From positions 682,001 to 746,000 of the forward strand of contig NZ_JAGGOJ010000003.1 in assembly GCF_018614575.1 (NCBI RefSeq): a stretch of DNA of 64,000 nt. Reading direction: 5' to 3'. Positions 27,041 through 36,206 of the stretch are shown in pieces (the first letter of the stretch is position 1; the number at the start of each line of letters is the position of its first letter). The notes under the pieces were generated by a model. The model saw nothing but the letters and a program-made list of their open reading frames with translations, made no database searches and had not been told where the DNA came from. This DNA comes from Streptomyces sp. ISL-10. Lineage in GTDB: Bacteria; Actinomycetota; Actinomycetes; Streptomycetales; Streptomycetaceae. The translations under genes and the position numbers were made by a program.

Positions 27041-27074
27041 GTCCCCCTCCCCGTGATGACTTGAGGTGCCGTCC

Positions 27075-29852
27075 ATGCCACCCCCACGCACCGGACCAGC
27101 CGCCGCGCTGGTCCTGGCCACAACCCTGGCCGCCGTAGGACTGGGGCCCGCCGCCGCACCCGCGGCCGCCGCCACCGTCCCCGTAGGATCCGGCAGTTAC
27201 TCCGACACCCGCCCCGCCGGCACGTCCGGCCCCACCACCAACACCGGCACACCGGTCACCCCCAAGCTCACCCCCGCGGCCTCCTCCCGGCCGGTGCCCA
27301 CCAACGACTGGTGGTCCTCCCTCGCCTTCCAGCGCTACGGCGACAACCCGTACTCCACCCCGATGTACGGCCACCCCCTCACCTACCAGGCCACCTCCGG
27401 CGGCCTCGACGTCGGCTACCCGACCACGCCCGCGATCGTCGGCGACGGCCGCCAGTACGAATTCGCCCACAAGCGCGACCTGACCATCGGTCTCGCCGGT
27501 CTCAACTCACCCGACACCAAGGCCGACGACTGGTCCGACTGGACCGTGACCCCCTACTGGTCCGACGGCGCCCGCACGCTGCGCACCACCATCGGACACG
27601 GCCTGCCCTTCGTGTACGCCAAGGGCACCGGAGCGAACGCGCAGATCACCACGGCCGGCGCGCCCACCGTCTTCGCCGACCAGGGCAACGTCCTCGGCAT
27701 CACCGTCGCCGGACACCACTACGCCCTGTTCGCGCCCACCGGAAGCGACTGGAACGTCTCCGGGGCCACGATCAGCGCCGGCCTGGGCGGCAAGGACTAC
27801 TTCTCCCTCGCCGTCCTGCCCTCCACCGGCGCTCTGGCGACGTACAAGAAATACGCCTACAGCTTCGTCACCGGATCGAAGGTCGCCTGGAACTACACCG
27901 GCGGCACCGTGAAGGCCACCTACGGCCTCACCACCGAGGCGAAGGAGGGCGCCGAACGCGGCACCCTCCAGGCGCTGTACCGCCATCAGTGGCTGCACAC
28001 CACCGACCCGCTCACCCCGCACACCTACCTCTCGCCGCGCGGCACCATGAAGGTCCGCGAGGCCGCGTCGTTCACGACAACCCAGAAGGCGTCAGCCGTG
28101 CTGCCCGCCCTGCCGAAGTCGAACGGTGCCGACGCCGCGCGGCTGCGCGGCTACCTCAACGACGTCGTGAACGCCTCCGACCCGTTCTCCGGCGCCACCG
28201 ACACCTACTGGACCGGCAAGGCGCTCGGCCGCCTGGCCCAGCTCGTACCCGTCGCCGAGCAGATCGGCGAGAGCGCCACCCGCGACCGGCTGCTCGGCCT
28301 GATCAAGGGCAGGCTCCAGGAGTGGTTCGCATCGGGCGGTGCGGCGGAGTTCTCGTACGACAAGAACTGGCGGACCCTGACCGGCTACCCGGCCTCCTAC
28401 GGCAGCGACACCGAGCTCAACGACCACCACTTCCACTACGGCTACTACGTGTACGCCGCGGCCGTCGTCGCCCAGTACGACCAGGCGTGGGCCGCCGACT
28501 CCGCGTGGGGCGGCATGGTGAAGACCCTGGTCCGGGACACCGCCAACCCCAGCCGGACCGACACCGCCTTCCCCTTCCTGCGCGGCTTCGACGTGTACGC
28601 AGGACACAGCTGGGCCTCGGGCCACCAGGGTTTCGCCGCGGGCAACAACCAGGAGTCGTCGTCGGAATCCACCAACCTCAGCGCCGCGCTGGTGCTGTGG
28701 GGCTCGGCGACCGGCGACACATCGCTGCGCGACCTCGGCACCTACTTGCTGACGACGGAGGCGGAGTCGATCGCGCAGTACTGGTTCGACGCCGACGAGC
28801 AGGTCTTCCCCGCTTCCTTCGGCCATGACACGGCCGGCATGGTGTGGGGCAGCGGTGCCGCGTACGCCACCTGGTGGACCGCGAATCCCGAGGAGATCCA
28901 CGGGATCAACGTGCTGCCCGTGACCGGCGGGTCACTGCACATGGGCGGCGAGAAGGCGGCGATCCGGCGCAACATCGCCGAGATGGAGCGCGAGAACGGC
29001 GGCCCGGCCGTCGAATGGCGCGACATCCTGTGGGAGTTCCAGTCGCTCGCCGACCCCGCCACGGCCAAGGCCAAGTGGGACGCGGGCCACGCCGGATACA
29101 CCCCCGAGCAGGGCGAGTCCAAGGCCCACACCTACCACTGGATCAGCACCCTCGACACCCTCGGCGCGCCCGACCCCACCGTGACCGGCGACATTCCCAC
29201 CTCCGCCGTCTTCGCCAGGGGCACGGTGCGGACGTACGCCGCGCACAACCACGGCGCGACGGCCCGCACGGTGACCTTCTCCGACGGCAAGACGCTCTCC
29301 GTGCCGGCCCGTTCCACCGCGACCGGCACCGGGACCGGCGGAAGCGATCCCGACCCAGACCCCCAGCCGCCGACCGGCAACACCTTCCAGCTGCGCAGCG
29401 GAGGCACCCTGACCACGGCGACCGGCGGCACGGCGGGCAGCGACACCATCGCCTCCGCGGACGGGGCCAACCACGACGGCACCCCGTACCGGCCGCTGGT
29501 CTACGAGGTCCGGGGGGTCAACGGCACCCTCAAGTCCGGTGCCTCGACCGCCTTCCGGCTCCCGGTGGACGCGGGCACCACGGTCGGCCTCGGACAGCAG
29601 GCCCGGATCAGCTACGACCTCACCGGCGACGGCACCTTCGAACGCACCGAGATCTACCACTACTTCGCCACCGACCCGGTGACCGGCTGGGAGGAGTACG
29701 CACAGTCGCGCGGCCTCAAGGCGGCGACCGGCACGCTCGGCAACCTCGTCGGCGGCACCGTACGGCTGGAGGTGTGGAGCGCGATCGGCAACGGCACGTC
29801 CAGGCTCCAGACCGGAACGGACAAGTCCGTGCTGGTGATCCCCTTCGGCTGA
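27075..29852 (+). CDS. Secreted GH81 endo-beta-1,3-glucanase with C-terminal CBM56-like domain
   Basis: The 925-residue secreted enzyme starts with a signal peptide (to about residue 33). A GH81 catalytic domain spans about 50-730. The acid Asp lies in ELNDHHFHYGYYVYAA, and the Glu nucleophile region is in AGNNQESSSESTNLSAAL. After an Asp/Pro-rich linker (DPDPDPQPP), the last 160 residues (from NTFQLRSGGTL) resemble the curdlan/laminarin-binding CBM56. It should cut beta-1,3-glucans such as laminarin, callose or fungal wall glucan outside the cell. ATG 27075 has GAGG 8 nt upstream. Confidence 0.93.
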   Translation: MPPPRTGPAAALVLATTLAAVGLGPAAAPAAAATVPVGSGSYSDTRPAGTSGPTTNTGTPVTPKLTPAASSRPVPTNDWWSSLAFQRYGDNPYSTPMYGHPLTYQATSGGLDVGYPTTPAIVGDGRQYEFAHKRDLTIGLAGLNSPDTKADDWSDWTVTPYWSDGARTLRTTIGHGLPFVYAKGTGANAQITTAGAPTVFADQGNVLGITVAGHHYALFAPTGSDWNVSGATISAGLGGKDYFSLAVLPSTGALATYKKYAYSFVTGSKVAWNYTGGTVKATYGLTTEAKEGAERGTLQALYRHQWLHTTDPLTPHTYLSPRGTMKVREAASFTTTQKASAVLPALPKSNGADAARLRGYLNDVVNASDPFSGATDTYWTGKALGRLAQLVPVAEQIGESATRDRLLGLIKGRLQEWFASGGAAEFSYDKNWRTLTGYPASYGSDTELNDHHFHYGYYVYAAAVVAQYDQAWAADSAWGGMVKTLVRDTANPSRTDTAFPFLRGFDVYAGHSWASGHQGFAAGNNQESSSESTNLSAALVLWGSATGDTSLRDLGTYLLTTEAESIAQYWFDADEQVFPASFGHDTAGMVWGSGAAYATWWTANPEEIHGINVLPVTGGSLHMGGEKAAIRRNIAEMERENGGPAVEWRDILWEFQSLADPATAKAKWDAGHAGYTPEQGESKAHTYHWISTLDTLGAPDPTVTGDIPTSAVFARGTVRTYAAHNHGATARTVTFSDGKTLSVPARSTATGTGTGGSDPDPDPQPPTGNTFQLRSGGTLTTATGGTAGSDTIASADGANHDGTPYRPLVYEVRGVNGTLKSGASTAFRLPVDAGTTVGLGQQARISYDLTGDGTFERTEIYHYFATDPVTGWEEYAQSRGLKAATGTLGNLVGGTVRLEVWSAIGNGTSRLQTGTDKSVLVIPFG

Positions 29853-29866
29853 CAAGGCCGCGGGAC

Positions 29867-29902
29867 GCGGCGGGCGCCGGAGGTCAGGCCGACGCCCGCC
29901 GC
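29867..29902. terminator. Bidirectional terminator between GH81 and LacI genes
   Basis: GCGGCGGGCG (29867-29876) pairs perfectly with CGCCCGCCGC (29893-29902). The right arm lies inside the last codons of the convergent LacI gene. Confidence 0.6.
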
Positions 29903-30909
29903 ACCAGCGTGGTCGGGGTGATGACGGACGCGGGGGTGTCGCTGCCGCCCCCGTTCAACTGCCGCATCAGGAGCCGGACCATCAGCCGGCCCATGCCCTC
30001 GATGTCCTGGCGCACGGTGGTCAGCGCCGGCCGGGTCGTCGCGACGACGGACGCCATGTCGTCGAAACCGACGACCGCCACGTCCTGCGGCACCCGCACG
30101 CCCCGCTCGCGCAGCGTCCGCAGGGCGCCCGACGCCATCAGGTCGTTGGCGACGAACACGCCGTCCACGTCCGGGCGCCTCTCCAGCAGCTCGGCCATCG
30201 CGCGGGCGCCGCTCTCCTCGGTGAAGTCGCCCCGGCACAGCAGTCCGGGATCGGCGTCGACCAGCACGTCCCGGTAGCCGTCGACGCGGTCCTGTGCGGA
30301 GGTCTGGTCGCGGGGGCCCGCGATGTGGGCGATGCTCGTACGCCCGAGCGAGACCAGATGGCGCACGGCCTCACGCGCCCCGCCGCGGTTGTCGCAGTCG
30401 ACGTAGGGCACGCTCGGCGCGGAGCCGGTGACGGGACGGCCGCCGAAGACGGTGGGGATCCTGGCGCGGCCGATGACAGCGGGCATCTGGTCGTCGTTGT
30501 GGAGCGAGAAGGCGAGCGCGCCGTCGACATGGCCGCCGCCGAGGTAGCGCGCTATGCGGTCGTGGTCGCCGGGCCCTTCGACCCACAGCAGCACGAGCTG
30601 CGTGTCGTGTGCCGTCAGCTCGCGGCTGATGCCGCGGACCTGCTGCTCGAAGAACGGGTCGGAGAAGATCCGGAACTCCGGCTCGGCGATGATCACGGCC
30701 ACTGCCCCGTTGCGCCGCGTGACCAGCGTACGGGCCGCGTGATTGGGCACGTAGCCCAGCTCCTCGACCGCCTGCCGCACCTTGTCGGCCAGGGGAGCCC
30801 GTACTCCAGTACCACCGTTGACCACCCGGGACGCCGTGGCCCGCGAGACCCCGGCGCGCGCGGCGACGGCTTCCAGCGTGGGACGGGACCCTGCGCTCTG
30901 CTCGGGCAA
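29884..30909 (-). CDS. LacI-family repressor of the beta-glucan locus
   Basis: The 341-residue regulator has an N-terminal helix-turn-helix (TLEAVAARAGVSRATASRVV, about 10-29), a hinge helix near NHAARTL, and a periplasmic-binding-protein-like effector domain. It is of the CebR/BglR type. The TTG start at 30909 is supported by GAGGAG 8 nt upstream; no ATG or GTG fits. A matching operator lies 78 nt upstream of its start, so it probably represses itself, the importer operon and GH81, with release by an imported beta-gluco-oligosaccharide. Confidence 0.9.
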   Translation of the reverse strand: MPEQSAGSRPTLEAVAARAGVSRATASRVVNGGTGVRAPLADKVRQAVEELGYVPNHAARTLVTRRNGAVAVIIAEPEFRIFSDPFFEQQVRGISRELTAHDTQLVLLWVEGPGDHDRIARYLGGGHVDGALAFSLHNDDQMPAVIGRARIPTVFGGRPVTGSAPSVPYVDCDNRGGAREAVRHLVSLGRTSIAHIAGPRDQTSAQDRVDGYRDVLVDADPGLLCRGDFTEESGARAMAELLERRPDVDGVFVANDLMASGALRTLRERGVRVPQDVAVVGFDDMASVVATTRPALTTVRQDIEGMGRLMVRLLMRQLNGGGSDTPASVITPTTLVRRASA

Positions 30910-30986
30910 GGCGGGTGCTCCTCGTGTCTGCTCCGTCGGCTGCGAGCCCTGTACGCCGCACAGGATAACTCGCTGACCGGCGAGCC

Positions 30987-31000
30987 TGAGAGCGCTCCCA
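30987..31000. promoter_or_regulatory. Third LacI/CebR-type operator, upstream of the lacI gene
   Basis: TGAGAGCGCTCCCA is a hybrid of the first box and the classic CebR box. Its position 78 nt upstream of the repressor start suggests autoregulation. Confidence 0.8.
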
Positions 31001-31080
31001 CCACGGCCTCCTCGCCGAGCCCGCGCCCGGCGCCACCTGTCGGGCCCCGGCTGTGGTGTGCCGCGCCGGAGGGAAACGAG

Positions 31081-31120
31081 CCGGTGCCCCGCAGCCGTTC
31101 CTGGGCAGGCGGGGCACCGG
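31081..31120 (-). terminator. Terminator of the M1 peptidase gene
   Basis: CCGGTGCCCCGC (31081-31092) pairs perfectly with GCGGGGCACCGG (31109-31120), with a 16-nt loop. It is 9 nt beyond the minus-strand stop. Confidence 0.75.
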
Positions 31121-31129
31121 GAAAACACC

Positions 31130-32647
31130 TCAGTGGTCGTGCCCGCGCCCGTCCCCGTGGTCGTGGATCGTGTTCGTCTCCGCGATCTTCCTCCAGGACT
31201 TCGGCTCGACCGGCGCGCCCGCGTCACTCCGGGCGATCCGCGCCCCGGCCGCCGCCTGCGCGGCCGGCTTCGCGGGCTCGTACAGCCATGTGTCGAACAG
31301 TGCCGCCAGCGGCCTGCCCGAGATCCGCTCGGCGTACCGGACGAAGTCGCCCACCTTCGCGTTCCCGTACGCGTGCTCCGCCGGCCAGCCCTTGAGAATC
31401 GCGAAGAAGTCCTCGTCGCCGATCTCGTTCCGCAGCGCCTGCAGCGCCAGCGCACCCCGGTCGTAGACGGCGATGTGGAACTGGTTGTCCGGTCCCGGGT
31501 CGCCCGGCTTCACGGTCCAGAACGGGTCGTCGGCCGCGCGGGTCGCGTACACATGGTCCGCCAGCTCCTGCGCCGTGCCCTCGCCCTCCTTCTCGGACCA
31601 CAGCCACTGGCTGTATCGGGCGAAACCCTCGTTGACCCAGATGTCCTTCCAGCCGTCCACCGAGACGCTGTCGCCGTACCACTGGTGCGCCATCTCGTGC
31701 ACGACCACGGAGACGTTGGCGCCGTTCGCGAACTGCCGCGGGCTGTAGAACGGGCGTGTCTGGGTCTCCAGCGCATAGCCGCTCTTCACGTTCGGCACAT
31801 AGCCGCCGAGCGCGTTGAACGGATAGGGGCCGAAGATCTCCGTCAGCCACTCGGTGACCTCCCCGGTCCGCTCGATGCTGGCCCGCGCAGCCCCCGCGTT
31901 CCCGCCGAGGTCCTTGCTGTACGCGTTGAGGATCGGCAGCCCGTCCGCCGTCTTGTCCGTCGTGATGTCGAACGTGCCGACGGCGAGCGTGGCCAGATAC
32001 GACGCCTGAGGCTTGTCGGAGCGCCAGTGGAAACGGGTCCGGCCCAGCCGCGACGTCTGCGAGACCAGCACCCCGTTGCTGATGGCCTGGGTGCCGTCCG
32101 GGACCGAGACGGAGACATCGTAGGTCGCCTTGTCCAGCGGGTGGTCATTGCTCGGGAACCACCACACCGCCGACTCGGGCTCCTGCGCGGCGACCCCGCC
32201 GTCCGGGGTGCGGTGCCAGGCGGTGTAGCCGCCGATGCTGAGCTCGGACGGCTTGCCCGCGTACCGGACGACGACGGTGACCGGCCGGCCCTTGTCCAGC
32301 GGCGTCACCGGAGTGATCTCCAGCTCGTGGTCGCCGCTCGTCGCGAACGCCGCCTTCCTGCCGTTCACGCGCACCTCGCCCACCGAGAGCCCGAAGTCGA
32401 GGTTGAGGCGGCTCAGGCGCTGGGTGGTGGTGGCGAGGATCGTCGCCGTCCCCTCCAACAGGTCCGTCTCCGGTTGGTACTTCAGCCTCAGGTCGTAGTG
32501 GGAGACGTCGTAACCGCCGTTCCCGGCTGCCGGGTAGTAGGGGTCGCCGATGCCCGGGGCCCCGCTCGACGTATTTGCGGCCGATGCCGGGATCGCCAGC
32601 AAAAGAGTGGCCGCGAGCGCGCTCGGGACGATGAGTCTGCGGTGCAC
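31130..32647 (-). CDS. Secreted M1-family zinc metallopeptidase
   Basis: This 505-residue secreted gluzincin has a signal peptide of about 24 residues. The zinc motif HEMAH (His317, Glu318, His321) is followed 18 residues later by Glu340 in WVNEGFA, the M1 signature. The usual GAMEN substrate motif appears as the divergent GYALET upstream. The C-terminus ends in a His/Asp-rich tail (HDHGDGRGHDH) that could hold metal. It probably trims peptides outside the cell. GTG 32647 has GGAG 5 nt upstream. It is divergent from the S15 peptidase gene across 189 nt. Confidence 0.92.
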   Translation of the reverse strand: MHRRLIVPSALAATLLLAIPASAANTSSGAPGIGDPYYPAAGNGGYDVSHYDLRLKYQPETDLLEGTATILATTTQRLSRLNLDFGLSVGEVRVNGRKAAFATSGDHELEITPVTPLDKGRPVTVVVRYAGKPSELSIGGYTAWHRTPDGGVAAQEPESAVWWFPSNDHPLDKATYDVSVSVPDGTQAISNGVLVSQTSRLGRTRFHWRSDKPQASYLATLAVGTFDITTDKTADGLPILNAYSKDLGGNAGAARASIERTGEVTEWLTEIFGPYPFNALGGYVPNVKSGYALETQTRPFYSPRQFANGANVSVVVHEMAHQWYGDSVSVDGWKDIWVNEGFARYSQWLWSEKEGEGTAQELADHVYATRAADDPFWTVKPGDPGPDNQFHIAVYDRGALALQALRNEIGDEDFFAILKGWPAEHAYGNAKVGDFVRYAERISGRPLAALFDTWLYEPAKPAAQAAAGARIARSDAGAPVEPKSWRKIAETNTIHDHGDGRGHDH

Positions 32648-32836
32648 AGGAGCTCCAAGTCGTGGGGAAGAACGATCAGTTGGACTCTATGCACGGCCGG
32701 GGCCGCCGGTCAGGAGCGAAGCCCGGCCTTTCATCCGATTGCCATGCGCCCGACATGGCATCCGGTGTCCCATCGGTCGCGTCTGTGCCCTGATTGCCCT
32801 CTGTCGCACGGGAGTTGACGGGAGTACCTTCCGCCC

Positions 32837-34822
32837 ATGCCGATACCTGTGCGGGCCACCCGCCTGACGTACAGATCGCTGGTCGCCGCGACCGCCGCCG
32901 CCCTGATCACCGTGGGCCTCGCCCCCTCGGGCGCGCAGGGCGCGCCGCCGCGCGAGAGCCGGCCCGTCTACTCCTACGAGAACGCGATCCGCGAGTCCGT
33001 CTGGGTCGACACCGGGCTCGACGAGGACGGCGACGGCCGCACCGACCGGGTCGCCGTCGACATCGTCCGCCCGCGTGAGACCGCGCGAGCCGGGCGGAAG
33101 ATTCCCGTGATCATGGACGCCAGCCCGTACTACTCATGCTGCGGGCGCGGCAACGAGAGCCAGCGCAAGACCTACGACGAGAACGGCGACCCCGTCCAGT
33201 TCCCGCTCTACTACGACAACTACTTCGTTCCGCGCGGTTACGCCTTCGTCGCCGTCGATCTGGCCGGAACCAATCGGTCGGACGGCTGCGTAGACGTCGG
33301 TGGCCGCTCGGACATCCAGTCCGCCAGGGCCGTCGTCGACTGGCTGAACGGCCGCGCCCACGGCTGGACCTCGCGCTCGGGCGGCGAACGCACCCGGGCC
33401 GACTGGACCACGGGCAACACCGGAATGATCGGCAAGAGCTACGACGGCACCATCGCCAACGGCGTCGCCGCCACCGGCGTACGCGGACTCAAGACCATCG
33501 TCCCGATCGGCGCCATCTCCTCCTGGTACGACTACTACTTCGCCAAGGGCGCGCCGCTGTACGACTCCGGCCCCGACTGGCTCTCGGGCTACGTCGAGAG
33601 CCCCGAGGCCCGCGAACGCTGCCAGGCCGTCCAGCAGCGCCTCGTCGACGGGGCCCCGCGCAGCGGCGACCTCACCGCCCTGTGGACCGAACGCGACTAC
33701 GTCCCCGACGCGGACAAGGTCAGGGCCAGCGTCTTCGCCGTGCACGGCATGCAGGACCTCAACGTCCGGGCCAAGCACTTCGGCCAGTGGTGGGACGCGC
33801 TCGCCGACAACGGCGTCGAGCGCAAGGTGTGGCTCTCGCAGACCGGTCACGTCGACCCGTTCGACTTCCGCCGCGGCACGTGGGTCACCACCCTGCACCG
33901 CTGGTTCGACCACTATCTGCTCGGCCACGACAACGGCGTCGACCGCGAACCGATGGCCGACGTCGAGCACGCCCCCGACCAGTGGTCCACGGACCGGGTC
34001 TGGCCTCCGCGCCGCACCGCCACGACCGCCCTGCGCCCGGGCCCCGGCCGAGCTCCCGGCGTCGGCACCCTGTCCCTGACGCCCGCGCGCCCCGGCGCCA
34101 CCGAGACGTTCACCGACGACCCGCGGCAGGACGAGACCGACTGGGCCGCCGCCGTCGACACCACCACAGCGGCCAAGGCGGGATTCGTCACCCGCCCGCT
34201 CGGCCGGGACCTGCGCCTGTCCGGCTCCGGCCGGGTCACCGTCACCGCCACGCCCTCGACCAGCAGCGCCCATCTGACCGCCGTACTCGTCGACCTCGGC
34301 CCCGCCACCATCCGCGACTACGCGGCAGCCGGCGAAGGCATCACCACGCTGCCCGCACGCACCTGCTGGGGTGCGAGCACCGCAGGCGACAGCTCCTGCT
34401 TCAAGGAGACGAAGGCGCACACCGCCGAGGTCGGCCACACCGTCTTCAGCCGTGGCTGGGCCGACCTGGGCAACCACGCGTCCGCCGCCGAGGGAAGGCC
34501 GCTGACACCCGGCAAGCCGTACACCATCACCCTCGATCTGCACGCGAGCGACCACGTGGTCCCGGCCGGGCACCGGCTCGCCCTCATCGTCGCCGGCACG
34601 GAACGGAACCTGATCGAACCGCCCGCAAGCACCCCGCGGCTCACCCTCGATCTCGCCCGCACCACGGCGGACCTGCCCCTCGTCGGCGGAGCCGCCGCCT
34701 TCGCCCGCGCCATCGACCGGTCCGCCGCGTCCGCCGGCACCCCCGGCGCGGGCGGCCGGAGCTCCGACGGCGTCGCAGGGCCGCGTTCCATCCGTCCGAT
34801 CCCGGGAGGCAGCACCCGATGA
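32837..34822 (+). CDS. Secreted Xaa-Pro dipeptidyl-peptidase (S15/CocE family)
   Basis: The 661-residue secreted alpha/beta-hydrolase has a signal peptide of about 35 residues. The nucleophile elbow is [10 protein letters not shown], the Asp is in HGMQDLNV and the His in [12 protein letters not shown]-terminal jelly-roll follows, as in X-Pro dipeptidyl-peptidases and cocaine esterase. It should release Xaa-Pro dipeptides from extracellular peptides. The stop overlaps the start of the next gene (ATGA), so it is translationally coupled to a carboxypeptidase-like enzyme. An Arg/Ser/Gly-rich tail follows the jelly-roll. Confidence 0.92.
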   Translation: MPIPVRATRLTYRSLVAATAAALITVGLAPSGAQGAPPRESRPVYSYENAIRESVWVDTGLDEDGDGRTDRVAVDIVRPRETARAGRKIPVIMDASPYYSCCGRGNESQRKTYDENGDPVQFPLYYDNYFVPRGYAFVAVDLAGTNRSDGCVDVGGRSDIQSARAVVDWLNGRAHGWTSRSGGERTRADWTTGNTGMIGKSYDGTIANGVAATGVRGLKTIVPIGAISSWYDYYFAKGAPLYDSGPDWLSGYVESPEARERCQAVQQRLVDGAPRSGDLTALWTERDYVPDADKVRASVFAVHGMQDLNVRAKHFGQWWDALADNGVERKVWLSQTGHVDPFDFRRGTWVTTLHRWFDHYLLGHDNGVDREPMADVEHAPDQWSTDRVWPPRRTATTALRPGPGRAPGVGTLSLTPARPGATETFTDDPRQDETDWAAAVDTTTAAKAGFVTRPLGRDLRLSGSGRVTVTATPSTSSAHLTAVLVDLGPATIRDYAAAGEGITTLPARTCWGASTAGDSSCFKETKAHTAEVGHTVFSRGWADLGNHASAAEGRPLTPGKPYTITLDLHASDHVVPAGHRLALIVAGTERNLIEPPASTPRLTLDLARTTADLPLVGGAAAFARAIDRSAASAGTPGAGGRSSDGVAGPRSIRPIPGGSTR

Positions 34823-36126
34823 CACCCCGCACACGACCGATGCTCCGGATGCCGCGTCTGCGCACCCTCCTGCTGACCGGCGTGGCAGTGGCGTTGGCCG
34901 CCCCGCTGGTCACCGCGCCCGCCCAGGCCGCGCCCGCCGCGCCCCGCACCGGCTTCGAGACCAGCAACGGCGCCCGCTGGACCACTCAGCCCGAGGAACA
35001 GGCGCTGCTCGCCGCGGTGGACCGGGACAGCACCTCCGTGTCCGTCGAACGGATCGGCAGCACCAAGCAGGGCCGCCCGCTCCAGCTCGTCCACCTCGGC
35101 AACCACGACGCCGCCCACACCGTCCTGCTGATCTGCAGTCAGCACGGCGACGAGCCCGCCGGCCGCGAGGCATGTCTGACCACCGTCCGCGACCTCGCCT
35201 ACGGCAGTGACCCGGCGACCCGCCGACTGCTGTCCCGCACCCATCTCCTCGTCGTGCCCACCGCCAACCCCGACGGCCGCGCAGCGGACACGCGCGGCAA
35301 CTCCGACGGCGTCGACATCAACCGCGATCACATCGCCCTGAAGACCGCCGAGGGGCGGGCCGTCGCCGCCGTGATCCGCGACCGGCGCCCTGACGTCGTC
35401 TACGACCTCCACGAGTACGGAGCCACCCCGCCCTACTACGACAAGGACCTGTTCGATCTGTGGCCCCGCAACCTCAACACCCACGCCGACGTCCACCGGG
35501 AGGCAAGGACGCTGTCCGATCGCTATGTCCGTCCGGCCGCCGGACGCCAGGGCTACTCGACCGGCACGTACGGCATCTGGACCGACCCCGTCACCGGGGA
35601 ACCGCTCAAGCAGACCGCCGGTGACGGCCAGGAGCGCATCCTGCGCAACGCGACCGGCATCAAGAACGCGGTCGGACTGCTGATCGAGAGCCGCGTCGAC
35701 GCGCTGACGCCCGAGGAGCAGGCGGATGCCGCGCTGAACAACCGGCGTCGCGTGCACAGCCAACTCGCGTCGCTGGGGGGACTGTTCGCCTTCAGCGAGG
35801 AACGCAGCGGCCGGATCGAGGCGGCGACCGGCGCGGCACGGCTGGCCGGCTTCGCGGACCGCGGGCCGGTGTATCTCGGCGGGGCCGACAACGACCCCGC
35901 CACCCCGGAGGAGACTCTTCAGGACCCGCCCTGCGCCTACCGTCTCGACACCGCCCAGTACGCGGACGTGCAGGATGAACTGGCCCTGCACGGCGTCGTG
36001 GTCCGGCCCGTGGCGGGAGGCGCCGTCGTGCCGATGCGGCAGTCCCGGCGCACACTGGTCCCACTGTTGCTCGATACCCGCGCGGCCCATCACCTCACCG
36101 AGGGGAAACCTGTTGACGCCTGTTGA
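34819..36126 (+). CDS. Secreted M14-family zinc carboxypeptidase-like protein
   Basis: The 435-residue secreted protein has a signal peptide of about 38 residues ending at AQAA. In the M14 zinc peptidase core, [12 protein letters not shown] provides the HxxE zinc ligands. VDINRDH carries the Arg for the substrate carboxylate, and VYDLHEYG the third zinc His. GLLIESR may supply the catalytic Glu. It is coupled to the upstream dipeptidyl-peptidase by ATGA, with GGGAGG at 34803. Together they would degrade Pro-containing peptides from both ends. Substrate preference is unknown. Confidence 0.9.
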   Translation: MTPRTRPMLRMPRLRTLLLTGVAVALAAPLVTAPAQAAPAAPRTGFETSNGARWTTQPEEQALLAAVDRDSTSVSVERIGSTKQGRPLQLVHLGNHDAAHTVLLICSQHGDEPAGREACLTTVRDLAYGSDPATRRLLSRTHLLVVPTANPDGRAADTRGNSDGVDINRDHIALKTAEGRAVAAVIRDRRPDVVYDLHEYGATPPYYDKDLFDLWPRNLNTHADVHREARTLSDRYVRPAAGRQGYSTGTYGIWTDPVTGEPLKQTAGDGQERILRNATGIKNAVGLLIESRVDALTPEEQADAALNNRRRVHSQLASLGGLFAFSEERSGRIEAATGAARLAGFADRGPVYLGGADNDPATPEETLQDPPCAYRLDTAQYADVQDELALHGVVVRPVAGGAVVPMRQSRRTLVPLLLDTRAAHHLTEGKPVDAC

Positions 36127-36206
36127 TCCCGGGAGCTGATCGGCCGGTGTGGTAGGGGGTAGCGGGGAGAGCAATCGGACTCCGTGAATTCGTGAAAGGT
36201 GCCCCC

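Noticed and set aside
33136..36126. 996-codon plus-strand frame
   Set aside because: Its first part is an Arg-rich shadow of the dipeptidyl-peptidase gene. Only the part from ATG 34819 is real, and it encodes the M14 protein.
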